NCBI GenBank assembly: GCA_002478145.1
Contig: DLMI01000066.1
Coordinates: 1 to 50,879, forward strand
Length of the DNA stretch: 50,879 nucleotides
Direction of reading: 5' to 3'
Source of the DNA: Acidobacteria bacterium UBA7540
GTDB lineage: Bacteria; Acidobacteriota; Terriglobia; UBA7540
The position numbers were made by a program, and so were the translations under genes. The notes beneath the pieces are model-generated. The model saw only the letters and a program-made list of their open reading frames with translations. It did no database searches and was not told where the DNA came from. Position 1 is the first letter of the stretch. Each line of letters starts with the position of its first letter. Below, piece by piece: positions 1-6,871 of this stretch.

Positions 1-803
1 CCGGTTAATTTGGCCTACTCGTAGAAGTGCAACCCCTGACTCCACCGAAGTCCGCTTCTCGGAAGTGACCCCGGCCGCGCTTGCTTGGCTGTTGACAACA
101 GCCGTTCCCACTAGGCCCCCACGATCACCACTGTGAAGCGGCCTACCTTTGAGAAATCCGCGCGTGGTGCATACATCGCACCTCTTGAGATGTGCGCTAT
201 GTAAAATGCGGGGGCGCCGGCACAGCATGGCAATGATGGCCTCAGCCTCTCGCGGCGTTCAAGAGCCAGCGGCTTTGCCTATTCCTGTCACTGGGCCTGG
301 CTCCGGCTCGGCGTTCAGTGATCGCACACATGCCAAACGGCGGCATGCATGCCACCCGCGACCAGCGCGCTGCTTTTCCTCCGCCTTGGCCGAGGTGCCC
401 GCGCCCGCCCCCCAGGCAGAGGGAACTGAAAGGCCGCCAGCACTTCGTCGCCGCCTTCATCCCTCAACTCATGGCAAAAGCGTTGTATGAATCTTCCCCT
501 GCTCGCCGCCCTGCCTCGCTGCCTAGGTTCAATCAATCCAGGAATCAAACCGATCATTCCCAGCGAGAAAGCGCGCCTCAGCCGCTCTGTAAATTCTTCC
601 CAGTACAACGTAAAGAAGTAATCATAACGCGCTGACGGTGCGACGACCGACGCGCGTTAACCACTTGATTCCGCAGAGGCAAGCCTGAAGGCATCCCCTT
701 TGGCAAAGCTTTTGCTCATTGGTTGTGGGGCCTCGCCTTTACAGACAGAACTGATCCGAGAAGTGCGACGGAAGCACCCAAATACAATCTTGCAGGTAAT
801 CCG
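1..803. other. Region without a supported gene
   Basis: I see no protein here that I recognise. The open frames on both strands are arginine- and proline-rich, as expected by chance in GC-rich DNA. One minus-strand frame stays open from 656 down to 315 (114 codons) and its start (around YDYFFTLYWEEF) looks somewhat protein-like, but it has no ATG with a ribosome site and no family I know. A short hairpin, GGCTGTT-GAC-AACAGCC, lies at 87-103. The first bases contain GGTTAATTTG, which recurs inside the inverted-repeat element at 2812-2928, so the left edge may be cut through related repeat DNA. Confidence 0.5.
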
Positions 804-1982
804 ATGCGAATCTTTGGTGACCTGGATAGAAATGAAGGTCATGGATCCAATGACCTTTCGGGGTCGAGGGCCGCGGGAGGGAACGGAAGCCACAAGGAGG
901 AGAGTTCATCGCACGCTTCCGGCGGAGAACCGGCCAGAAGAGATGGGCAAGTCGCCGAGCCTCGCGAACAGATGGGTTTCGAAGCACAGGAATCCGAGAA
1001 AGGCCAGAGCAACGCATTCGCAGGTGGGAGTCCGCTGGCCGGCCCCACCGCGCACCCGCGCGGTGGCGGGCAATCCGGAAAACGCGTCAGCGACCGAATC
1101 GGTGAGCAAAGGTCGGAGCCCGCGGGTGACATTAACACCACAGCGCAACTATCGTCCCGGCGCTCAAACGGAGGGCTGTGGTTCACCTTAATGGTCTTCG
1201 TGCTCGCGGTGGTAGGCGCCAGTGCCTACCTTTATCTCAGTCTGCGGGAGAACAACATCAACCTTTCGCAAGTGCCTGACCTGTTGCAGTCCATCACCGC
1301 CCTGGATGGACGGATGGATGCCACGGAGGCCGAACTTCGTGACTTGGCGGCCAATTGGGATGGCTTAACAAACCACCTGGCCGAACTCGATGGTAAGGTT
1401 GACTCCAGCCTGCGCGCAACCCGCAATCAGGCGCGGGAACTGGTGGGGCAAGCTGCCGGACGCTTACAGGCAGAGATGGATCAACAGGGTCAAGTAGTGG
1501 ATGCCCGCTTGAACACCGTAGAATCAATGCAAAGGCAAGACCGGGCGCAACTCGCTCAGCTCAACGATCAGCTTCAAGGTCAAGTTGCCAGCCTTCGCGA
1601 ACAACTGACCGCCGCCCAAGAGAGCACTGGACGTGACCTTGCGAACTTGCAGGGACAGGTGAGCGAGGATCAGAGCAATCTGCACACGCTCGCCCAGCGG
1701 CTACACCGCGACAAGGTGACCTTTGAAATCGTCAAAGATTCCCCCACGGAACTGGCGCCGGGGGTAACTCTAACCGTTCTCAATACGGACGTGAGCTACC
1801 AGCGCTTCCGGGGCTACATCTCCTTGACCAACGAAGGAAAGACGCTATGGCTCAACAATCTGAATGCGAAAGAGGCTGTGGACCTTTACGCGCAGCAGTA
1901 CAGCCATCCCTATAGTCTGATCGTGACAACGGTGAGTAAGGACGGGGTGGTCGGCTACTTGCCGCTCCCCACCGGCGCGTAA
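804..1982 (+). CDS. Membrane-anchored coiled-coil protein, unknown function
   Basis: A 392-residue protein I do not recognise by family. Residues 1-120 are polar and low in complexity (Gly, Ser, Glu, Arg), with no signal peptide. One membrane segment lies at about 125-147 (LWFTLMVFVLAVVGASAYLY). Residues 150-300 are rich in Gln, Glu and Leu and look like a long coiled coil, in a style shared by band-crossing or MCP-like rods. The last 90 residues (303-392) form a compact domain containing VTLTVLNTDVSYQRF and ending in YLPLPTGA. The likely topology is N-terminus in the cytoplasm, coil and C-domain outside. The frame is open further upstream, to 723, but the ATG at 804 has an AGG at 795-797 and begins the plausible protein. 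A GCGGCGAC/GTCGCCGC hairpin follows the stop. The gene stands alone. Confidence 0.75.
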   Translation: MRIFGDLDRNEGHGSNDLSGSRAAGGNGSHKEESSSHASGGEPARRDGQVAEPREQMGFEAQESEKGQSNAFAGGSPLAGPTAHPRGGGQSGKRVSDRIGEQRSEPAGDINTTAQLSSRRSNGGLWFTLMVFVLAVVGASAYLYLSLRENNINLSQVPDLLQSITALDGRMDATEAELRDLAANWDGLTNHLAELDGKVDSSLRATRNQARELVGQAAGRLQAEMDQQGQVVDARLNTVESMQRQDRAQLAQLNDQLQGQVASLREQLTAAQESTGRDLANLQGQVSEDQSNLHTLAQRLHRDKVTFEIVKDSPTELAPGVTLTVLNTDVSYQRFRGYISLTNEGKTLWLNNLNAKEAVDLYAQQYSHPYSLIVTTVSKDGVVGYLPLPTGA

Positions 1983-2012
1983 TGGGGGATAACCGGCTGC
2001 GGAAAAAGTGTA

Positions 2013-2050
2013 GCGGCGACGGAACCTGTCATGAGATGTAAAGTCGCCGC
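2013..2050 (+). terminator. Hairpin after the coiled-coil gene
   Basis: GCGGCGAC at 2013-2020 pairs perfectly with GTCGCCGC at 2043-2050 around a 22-base loop, 30 bp after the stop at 1982. There is no clear T run after it, so it may be a weak or Rho-assisted terminator, or only an mRNA end structure. Confidence 0.3.
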
Positions 2051-2191
2051 CACATCCGTAAGCGCGGGCTTTTCCAAAACCTGTAAAGCCTAGCCCTTCC
2101 CGCCCCCGAAGAAAAAGGCTCGCTTGGGTGAGGAATCTATGGGCTAGTGCCAACTTGGATATGGCTGTAAGTAAAATATGAGAAGGAAATA

Positions 2192-2635
2192 ATGAAAGAG
2201 AGTAAACCCATGTTGATCGGTTCACGCCTGCGGCAGCTTCGCGAGAAGAAGCACATGTCTCAAGGGGATATCGAGGATCGCATCGGCTTATTGCGGTGCT
2301 ACATCTCCCGCGTAGAAAACGGTTACCTGGTCCCTTCGCTGCAGACCCTGGAGCGTTTTGCGGCGGTCCTCGATGTCCCGCTGTATCAGCTCTTTTATTG
2401 CGGAGAAGAGGTTCCACCCACACCTAGCCTCACGCCCCGGAAGACCTTGGAAGGAATTACGGCAGAGAATGGCGCGATGGAGGGGGATGGTCAGTTCCTC
2501 GTGAAGCTCACGAACGTCTTGACCCGTCTGGCCGAGCCGGATCGGGATGTCGTGCTCAGTTTGGCCAAGAGGTTAGCCACTCGCTGTCGCCCGCCACTAA
2601 GATTGGCGAACCGTAGGCCGCGGGGACGGGGGTGA
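2192..2635 (+). CDS. XRE-family helix-turn-helix regulator
   Basis: A 147-residue DNA-binding protein. Residues about 9-65 form a Cro/C1-type helix-turn-helix: SRLRQLREKKHMSQGDIEDR for the first helices, then a recognition helix around LLRCYISRVENG, then VPSLQTLERFAAVLDVPLYQLF. The rest (70-147) has a linker and one helical stretch (LTNVLTRLAEPDRDVVLSLAKRLA) that may mediate dimerisation. The ribosome site AGAAGGAA at 2181-2188 fits the ATG at 2192; a second ATG (codon 7) is possible. Small SinR-like regulators of this architecture are common beside exopolysaccharide or surface genes. Here the neighbours are unrelated single genes, so the target is unknown. Confidence 0.88.
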   Translation: MKESKPMLIGSRLRQLREKKHMSQGDIEDRIGLLRCYISRVENGYLVPSLQTLERFAAVLDVPLYQLFYCGEEVPPTPSLTPRKTLEGITAENGAMEGDGQFLVKLTNVLTRLAEPDRDVVLSLAKRLATRCRPPLRLANRRPRGRG

Positions 2636-2811
2636 GGGGGTGCAAGCGAATCGCTCTTCCAAGCAATTAACTGTGACAAAACACGCGACCTCCGTAGCGG
2701 TAACTCAGTGCCCTTGCCTTGTCAGAGAAAGGCGGCGAAGATTTACCATTGCTGTTCACTTAAGCATTGTCTGAGGAGGCTGTTCACTATTCGACCGTAG
2801 AACCCCCTGCT

Positions 2812-2928
2812 CCTCTGTCGCCGCGGCGACCGAGGGTGTCGTTAATTTGAATTTCCGACCCCGCCAATTTGGGGGCGAGAGTCGGGTTAATTTGAATTTC
2901 CTACCCTCGGGCGCCGCGGCGACAGAGG
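2812..2928. repeat. 117-bp inverted-repeat element, MITE-like
   Basis: Two 26-base arms, 2812-2837 and 2903-2928, are inverted copies with a single mismatch. The core between them carries two direct copies of GTTAATTTGAATTTCC (2841-2856 and 2886-2901) and a small CCCC/GGGG stem between those. There is no coding capacity. This is the strongest structure in the 857-bp interval between the XRE gene and the VWFA gene; 2636-2811 shows nothing else I can name. The arrangement of terminal inverted repeats with internal direct repeats resembles a non-autonomous mobile element or paired insertion-sequence ends. Confidence 0.6.
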
Positions 2929-2930
2929 GG

Positions 2931-2960
2931 GTCCCGTCCTCCCGCAAGGCGGGACGGGAA
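2931..2960. repeat. REP-like hairpin, GC-rich
   Basis: TCCCGTC-CTC-CCGC faces GCGGGACGGGA across a short loop, giving a stem of 11 pairs with a three-base bulge on the left arm. The right arm GGCGGGACGGGAA is identical to the right arm of the hairpin at 39347-39386, so the two belong to one dispersed repeat family. It lies two bases after the 26-bp inverted-repeat element. Confidence 0.5.
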
Positions 2961-2975
2961 GCCCGGGTGAGGGGG

Positions 2976-3272
2976 TCACCCCGGAACGAATTGGGAAGGG
3001 GTTTCCTGGGCATTCCTAATGTAAACAGTATTGGGGCTAGTGCAGGGTACGCATAGACTGGATATACCCTGCCGCACGCCAATCGCCAACCCGGCCGGCA
3101 GCCAGCCAACGCGGCGCCGGACGTCGTCCCGAGAGTTCCCGATACGCTGAACCATGCGGCCAGGGTTGAATGCCCTGAGATGGTCAACCTGTTTGCACAT
3201 CTCCTCAGCCTGCGTGGACCTTTCAGCTTTCTCCTGTACCTCGCGGTAATAGTCTTCAAAGGTCTGCTTCAT
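2976..3272 (-). CDS. Possible small hypothetical or truncated gene
   Basis: A 98-codon frame starting MKQTFEDYYREVQEKAERST. It is preceded by GGAAGG six bases before the ATG at 3272, which is a good ribosome site. The first 60 residues are charged and helix-like (EEMCKQVDHLRAFNPGRMVQRIGNSRDD); after about residue 70 the translation loses protein character (SSLCVPCTSPNTVY). One reading is a real gene start whose 3' part was replaced by the repeat elements on its left. It could also be chance. I recognise no family. Confidence 0.3.
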   Translation of the reverse strand: MKQTFEDYYREVQEKAERSTQAEEMCKQVDHLRAFNPGRMVQRIGNSRDDVRRRVGWLPAGLAIGVRQGISSLCVPCTSPNTVYIRNAQETPSQFVPG

Positions 3273-3323
3273 ACTTTGCCTTCCGCGAGGAGCTTCCCGG
3301 CAACCTGCATTACTCACCACGGG

Positions 3324-3429
3324 TCTGGAAGGGCTTCAGCCCCGCCGCTTCATTTCGTTTTGTCTTGAAGAGATGGGCCTGATGCCCTTCCAGAAGTCTG
3401 CGCCTGGCGCCATTTATGGCGCCAGGCGC
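3324..3429. repeat. Compound palindromic element with perfect 14-bp stem
   Basis: Two nested or adjacent palindromes. TCTGGAAGGGC (3324-3334) is the exact inverse of GCCCTTCCAGA (3384-3394). Next to it, 3400-3429 is a perfect hairpin with 14-base arms, GCGCCTGGCGCCAT and its inverse, around a two-base TT centre, followed by TCCTTTT. The second hairpin could end transcription on the plus strand just before the VWFA gene. The whole has the look of a bacterial interspersed repeat (REP/BIME type). Confidence 0.6.
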
Positions 3430-3481
3430 TCCTTTTAACCACGGCTTGCCCGCCGATGGGGGTCAGTTGGGGCCATCGCTC

Positions 3482-3490
3482 GGAGGTGAT
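3482..3490 (+). promoter_or_regulatory. Very strong ribosome binding site of the VWFA gene
   Basis: GGAGGTGAT matches the 3' end of 16S rRNA over nine bases, two bases before the ATG at 3493 (six from the GGAGG core). It fixes the start of the VWFA gene and suggests strong translation. Confidence 0.8.
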
Positions 3491-3492
3491 CA

Positions 3493-4491
3493 ATGTTCAA
3501 ATTCTGCGATTCTGGTGTTGGCAAACTTCCGGCGGTAGCAGCGCTCGCCATCCTGATTTCGCTAGCGAGTTTTCCAACTCCTGAGCGAGGCAATGCTCCC
3601 GACCAACCGGGAAGTGATGAATACCGAATTTCCGTTAACGTCGGATTGGTCGTTTTGCCGGTCATCGTAACCGACGGCAAGGGGAGGACTGTGTCCGGAC
3701 TGGGCGAGAACAGTTTCCACGTGTTTGAGGACGGCCGTCCGCAGCAAATCGCGCCTTTTGAGTCGGAAGATGTCCCGGTAACGGTAGGATTGGTCATCGA
3801 CAATAGCGGGAGTATGAGCGCCAAGCGCCCTGAGGTTTTCGCTGCGGCCGAGGAGTTTGCCAAGTCCAGCAATCCTCAGGATGAGATGTTTGTTGTCAAC
3901 TTCAACCAAAATGTTTCCATGGGGCTGCCCAAAGGTGTCCCTTTTACGAGCGACGTCCATCAACTCCTGGGCGCTGTTTCCCGACATCGTGCCTTTGGCA
4001 ATACCGCCCTATATGACGGAGTCGCGGTGGCCCTGGAACACATGAAGACCGGGACGGCGAACCGAAAGGCTTTGATTGTCATTAGCGACGGTGGCGACAA
4101 TGCCAGTCGGTTAAGCTTCCAAGCGCTCCTGAAACGGGCGGAAGCATCGAACGCCCAGATTTACACTCTCGGCGTTTTCGATAAAATGTTTTCGGGCGAA
4201 AACTCGGGCGTGCTCAAACGGCTGGCCAAGGTGACGGGGGGTAAGTCGTATTTCCCGGAGTCCCCCTCCCAAATCACTGGGATCTGCCAGCAGATTGCCC
4301 GGAACCTGCGGCACGAGTACACCATCGGATATCATCCCAGCAACCCAAATTCGGGCGGCAGCTATCATGCCATCCGTGTCACGGCCAAGGCGACGGGCAA
4401 TGGCAGGCTGCATGTTTCCACTCGCGCCGGTTATCTAATGCCCTCTGAACCGCAAACGGCGCCGTCCACGTCGGCCAGGGCATTTTTGTGA
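3493..4491 (+). CDS. VWFA-domain protein of acidobacterial type, secreted
   Basis: A 332-residue exported protein. Residues 8-26 form a hydrophobic signal sequence. Residues 44-92 (RISVNVGLVVLPVIVTDGKG, then VSGLGENSFHVFEDGRPQQI) are the beta-rich segment that precedes the von Willebrand A domain in the family known as VWFA-related Acidobacterial domain. The A domain covers about 95-290. Its metal site is complete: D103-N-S105-G-S107, then T171 in GNTALYDG, and D199 in ISDGGDN. Residues 290-325 finish with GYHPSNPNSGGSYHAIRV. The C-terminus has no LPXTG-like signal or membrane segment, so it is not an obvious sortase substrate. The stop overlaps the sortase start in GTGA, so the two are translated together. 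The partner bound by the metal site is unknown. Confidence 0.9.
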   Translation: MFKFCDSGVGKLPAVAALAILISLASFPTPERGNAPDQPGSDEYRISVNVGLVVLPVIVTDGKGRTVSGLGENSFHVFEDGRPQQIAPFESEDVPVTVGLVIDNSGSMSAKRPEVFAAAEEFAKSSNPQDEMFVVNFNQNVSMGLPKGVPFTSDVHQLLGAVSRHRAFGNTALYDGVAVALEHMKTGTANRKALIVISDGGDNASRLSFQALLKRAEASNAQIYTLGVFDKMFSGENSGVLKRLAKVTGGKSYFPESPSQITGICQQIARNLRHEYTIGYHPSNPNSGGSYHAIRVTAKATGNGRLHVSTRAGYLMPSEPQTAPSTSARAFL

Positions 4492-5282
4492 ACGATCGTG
4501 TGGCGGAGCCGACAATTCGCCAGCCCAGTTTTGGCTTTTCCTTGACTGGGACCTCTCGCGGCGGGGGTGCGACTTCATGGACGGGGATTCGGGCGGTGAT
4601 GAGCTCGCGTTTGCGACCATCCCACGATCGTGCCAGGTTTCTTCTCAAGGCGGGCCAATACCTCTGCCTGCTCGTGGCTTGCGGATGCCTTGGAATCGTT
4701 GCGCTGGGCTATGCCGGCGCCAGGATTTTTCAGTCCTATCAAAGCTGGCGGTTCGACCGGGTCATTGGACATCAGGCGCCTTCACAGAAGTCGTTGATGA
4801 CGGGATGGATGGACCGGGCGCTCTCCGCACTCATGGAAGAACCGGCCGCCAAGCTCAACCGGGACAGGTTTCAGACCAATGCGCCGGCCTTGTCTGGCCG
4901 CGGTTCAGTACCGGGACTCCCCATGGGCTCCCTGGTTGGGCGAATGGAAATACCCAGGATCGGCATATCCATCATGGTCCTGGAAGGTGACGGTGATGGC
5001 GTTCTCCGAAAGGCGGTGGGGCATGTCCCAACTACAGCGTTCCCTGGTGGAACGGGAAATGTGGTGATTGCAGGCCATCGCGATACCTTCTTCCGCGCCC
5101 TCAGAAAGATCCGCAAGGATGACGAAATCATTTTCACCACCACCCAGGGCATCTACAACTATCAAGTTGGGTCAATCGAGAAGGTCGGACCTCGGGATGT
5201 CCAAGTCCTCAAGGCTTCGCTTCACCCCACTCTGACTTTGGTCACGTGCTATCCGTTCGATTACATCGGGCCGGCTCCCTAG
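4488..5282 (+). CDS. Class D-like sortase, interrupted by an in-frame TAG
   Basis: Sortases are membrane transpeptidases that cleave a C-terminal sorting motif and join the protein to a nucleophile. The start GTG at 4488 overlaps the VWFA stop (GTGA) and has AGGG seven bases before it; an ATG at 4599 is an alternative. A membrane segment lies at about 57-80. The sortase fold is recognisable from GRMEIPRIGISIMVLEG (151-167) to NVVIAGHRDTFFRALRKI, with catalytic His197, and TLTLVTCYPFDYIGPAP with catalytic Cys254. Codon 265 is TAG. In relatives this position is usually Lys, followed at once by the catalytic Arg; here Arg is codon 266, after the stop. As written, the protein lacks the last beta strand and the Arg, so it should be inactive. 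The frame continues open to 5639. Confidence 0.85.
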   Translation: MNDRVAEPTIRQPSFGFSLTGTSRGGGATSWTGIRAVMSSRLRPSHDRARFLLKAGQYLCLLVACGCLGIVALGYAGARIFQSYQSWRFDRVIGHQAPSQKSLMTGWMDRALSALMEEPAAKLNRDRFQTNAPALSGRGSVPGLPMGSLVGRMEIPRIGISIMVLEGDGDGVLRKAVGHVPTTAFPGGTGNVVIAGHRDTFFRALRKIRKDDEIIFTTTQGIYNYQVGSIEKVGPRDVQVLKASLHPTLTLVTCYPFDYIGPAP

Positions 5283-5639
5283 AGATTCGTCGTCCAAGCA
5301 TGGGAGACCCAATCCTCTCGAATTGGTGAGCCGGATCAAAGCCTTGCCAGCGCGCGGCTGACCCTGGATTCACATTCAGGAGTGCGATCGACGTCCTCTA
5401 CCCGACGTAAAAAGTCGCACCCTATTTCATCCCGGTCCCCCTCAGATTCTTCCCCCACTCGCATTGCCACTACCCTGACCGGGAGCGCCCCAGTGAGGGA
5501 TGGGCCGGAATCCATCCAGGAAACAGCCGAAGCCCAACAAGTTGATCCACCTGCAAAATCACCGCCCGCATCTCACAAAATATTCAGGAAGGTCCGCGGG
5601 TGGCTTGGTTCCATTCCCAGTCGCCTGCGCCCGAACTAG
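5283..5639 (+). other. In-frame continuation of the sortase after the TAG
   Basis: Read on from the TAG at 5280-5282, the same frame gives RFVVQAWE, which fits the expected last strand of a class D sortase, and then a Ser-, Pro- and Arg-rich tail of about 110 residues ending SIPSRLRPN at the TAG of 5637-5639. No stop occurs in 118 codons. A hairpin at 5641-5656 follows the second stop directly. The tail has no family I know. Readthrough would give a protein of 383 residues; otherwise this is the dead 3' part of a recently damaged gene. Apart from this extension and the hairpin, 5283-5722 holds nothing I can identify. Confidence 0.55.
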
Positions 5640-5640
5640 A

Positions 5641-5656
5641 CGAAGATCAGTCTTCG
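5641..5656. terminator. Hairpin between convergent transcription units
   Basis: CGAAGA-TCAG-TCTTCG forms a six-pair stem with a four-base loop, starting one base after the stop at 5637-5639. On the plus strand CTCCGTTT follows. It sits between the sortase extension and the convergent efflux operon, so it may serve both strands. Its place suggests that the plus-strand unit really ends at 5639 rather than at 5282. Confidence 0.4.
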
Positions 5657-5722
5657 CTCCGTTTCGAGGATTCTCGGTGCGGAGGCGAGCCCATAAGTCC
5701 TTCCACCCTTCATAGGTGTCCG

Positions 5723-6871
5723 CTATTCGAGCGATTTATGGAAGCGCAGGACGCTGATGGCAAGCAGGAGAATAGCGAAGCTCGCAAGGGCGGCGACCTG
5801 CGGCCAGAGCACGTCGAAACCAGCGCCTTTCAAGTAGACACTGCGCAGAAGCACCATGATGTGGCGGAGTGGGTTGGCGTAAGTCATCTTCTGAAGCAGG
5901 GGTGGCATGCTGGCGATGGGAGTGCCGAAGCCGGACAGCGTGATCATCGGCATGATGAAGAAGAAGGAAGCGATCATCGCTTGCTGCTGAGTCGCAGAGA
6001 CCGTCGAGAGAAATAGCCCCAAACCTAGACCCGCGAGGATGAAGGTTACTAACCCGGCCGCTAGCACACCCAGGTTTCCGCGGAAGGGCACCCCAAACCA
6101 AAATGTTCCCACCAGGGCAATGAGTGTGGCGTCGACGCAGCCGACCAGGAAGAAGGGAACGGTCTTTCCCAGGATGAATTCCCAGCGGCGAATAGGCGTG
6201 ACCATGACCTGCTCGAGCGTGCCGATCTCGCGCTCACGCACCACCGCGAAGGCGGTGAGATTCATGACCAGGATCAACAGGACATTGCCGATGACCCCGG
6301 GGACGAAATACCACTGGCTTTCCAGCCCTTCGTTGAACCAGGGCCGAATCTCGAGATCCACTTGCGGCAGCGACGACAGCAGTTGCGGGGCCGTGCGCTG
6401 CATCCGGTCGAGTTGGTAGTCGCGGCTAAACTGGGCGCCAATCTGGTTGAGGTAGCCCAGCGCCACCAGGGCGGTGTTGGAGTTGGAACAATCCACCAGC
6501 ACCTGCACCGTTGCCCCTTGGCCGTTGCGCAGGCGCTGGGCGAAGCCGGAATCGATTTCAAGCGCCGCCAGGAAATCGCCGCGGTCAAGGCCTTCGCGGA
6601 GGTCGGCGCGCCGAGCGGCATATTCGTTCAGGTGAAAATAACGGCTGGCGGAAAAGTGCGCCACCAACTCGCGGCTCTCCTGCGTATTGTCCAAATCGAG
6701 TACGCTCAGCGCCACGTTTTTTACATCCAACGTGGCCGCGTAACCGAAAACGAGCATTTGGATGATCGGCGGGCCAAAGAGCAGCCAGCGCATGCGCGGG
6801 TCCCGCAGCGTCTGGATGAATTCCTTCTTGACCATGTTGCCGATGCGTCGGAGTGAGGAGACAAATTTCAT
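5723..6871 (-). CDS. ABC-2 type permease, second of the pair (YbhR/YbhS-like)
   Basis: Membrane subunit of an ABC exporter, 382 residues, a usual length for the family. One membrane helix at about 29-48 (WLLFGPPIIQMLVFGYAATL), a periplasmic domain of about 130 residues, then five helices from about 185 to 375. The family signature region EREIGTLEQVMVTPIRRWEF lies between the second and third helices. The frame is open upstream to 7204, but the ATG at 6871 overlaps the stop of the preceding permease in ATGA and begins the conserved MKFVSSLRRIGNMVKKEF. It is the last gene of the operon and presumably pairs with the other permease to form the heterodimeric pore. The substrate cannot be read from sequence; the E. 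coli homologues export various toxic compounds. Confidence 0.9.
   Translation of the reverse strand: MKFVSSLRRIGNMVKKEFIQTLRDPRMRWLLFGPPIIQMLVFGYAATLDVKNVALSVLDLDNTQESRELVAHFSASRYFHLNEYAARRADLREGLDRGDFLAALEIDSGFAQRLRNGQGATVQVLVDCSNSNTALVALGYLNQIGAQFSRDYQLDRMQRTAPQLLSSLPQVDLEIRPWFNEGLESQWYFVPGVIGNVLLILVMNLTAFAVVREREIGTLEQVMVTPIRRWEFILGKTVPFFLVGCVDATLIALVGTFWFGVPFRGNLGVLAAGLVTFILAGLGLGLFLSTVSATQQQAMIASFFFIMPMITLSGFGTPIASMPPLLQKMTYANPLRHIMVLLRSVYLKGAGFDVLWPQVAALASFAILLLAISVLRFHKSLE

Noticed and set aside
1975..1982. LPLPTGA end of the coiled-coil protein as a sorting signal for the nearby sortase
   Set aside because: The motif lacks the residue between Pro and Thr, and there is no helix or basic tail after it; the protein simply ends there.
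1845..2423. Long minus-strand frame opposite the XRE gene
   Set aside because: It is antisense to a clear regulator and to the end of the coiled-coil gene, its codons mirror those genes, and its product has no recognisable pattern.
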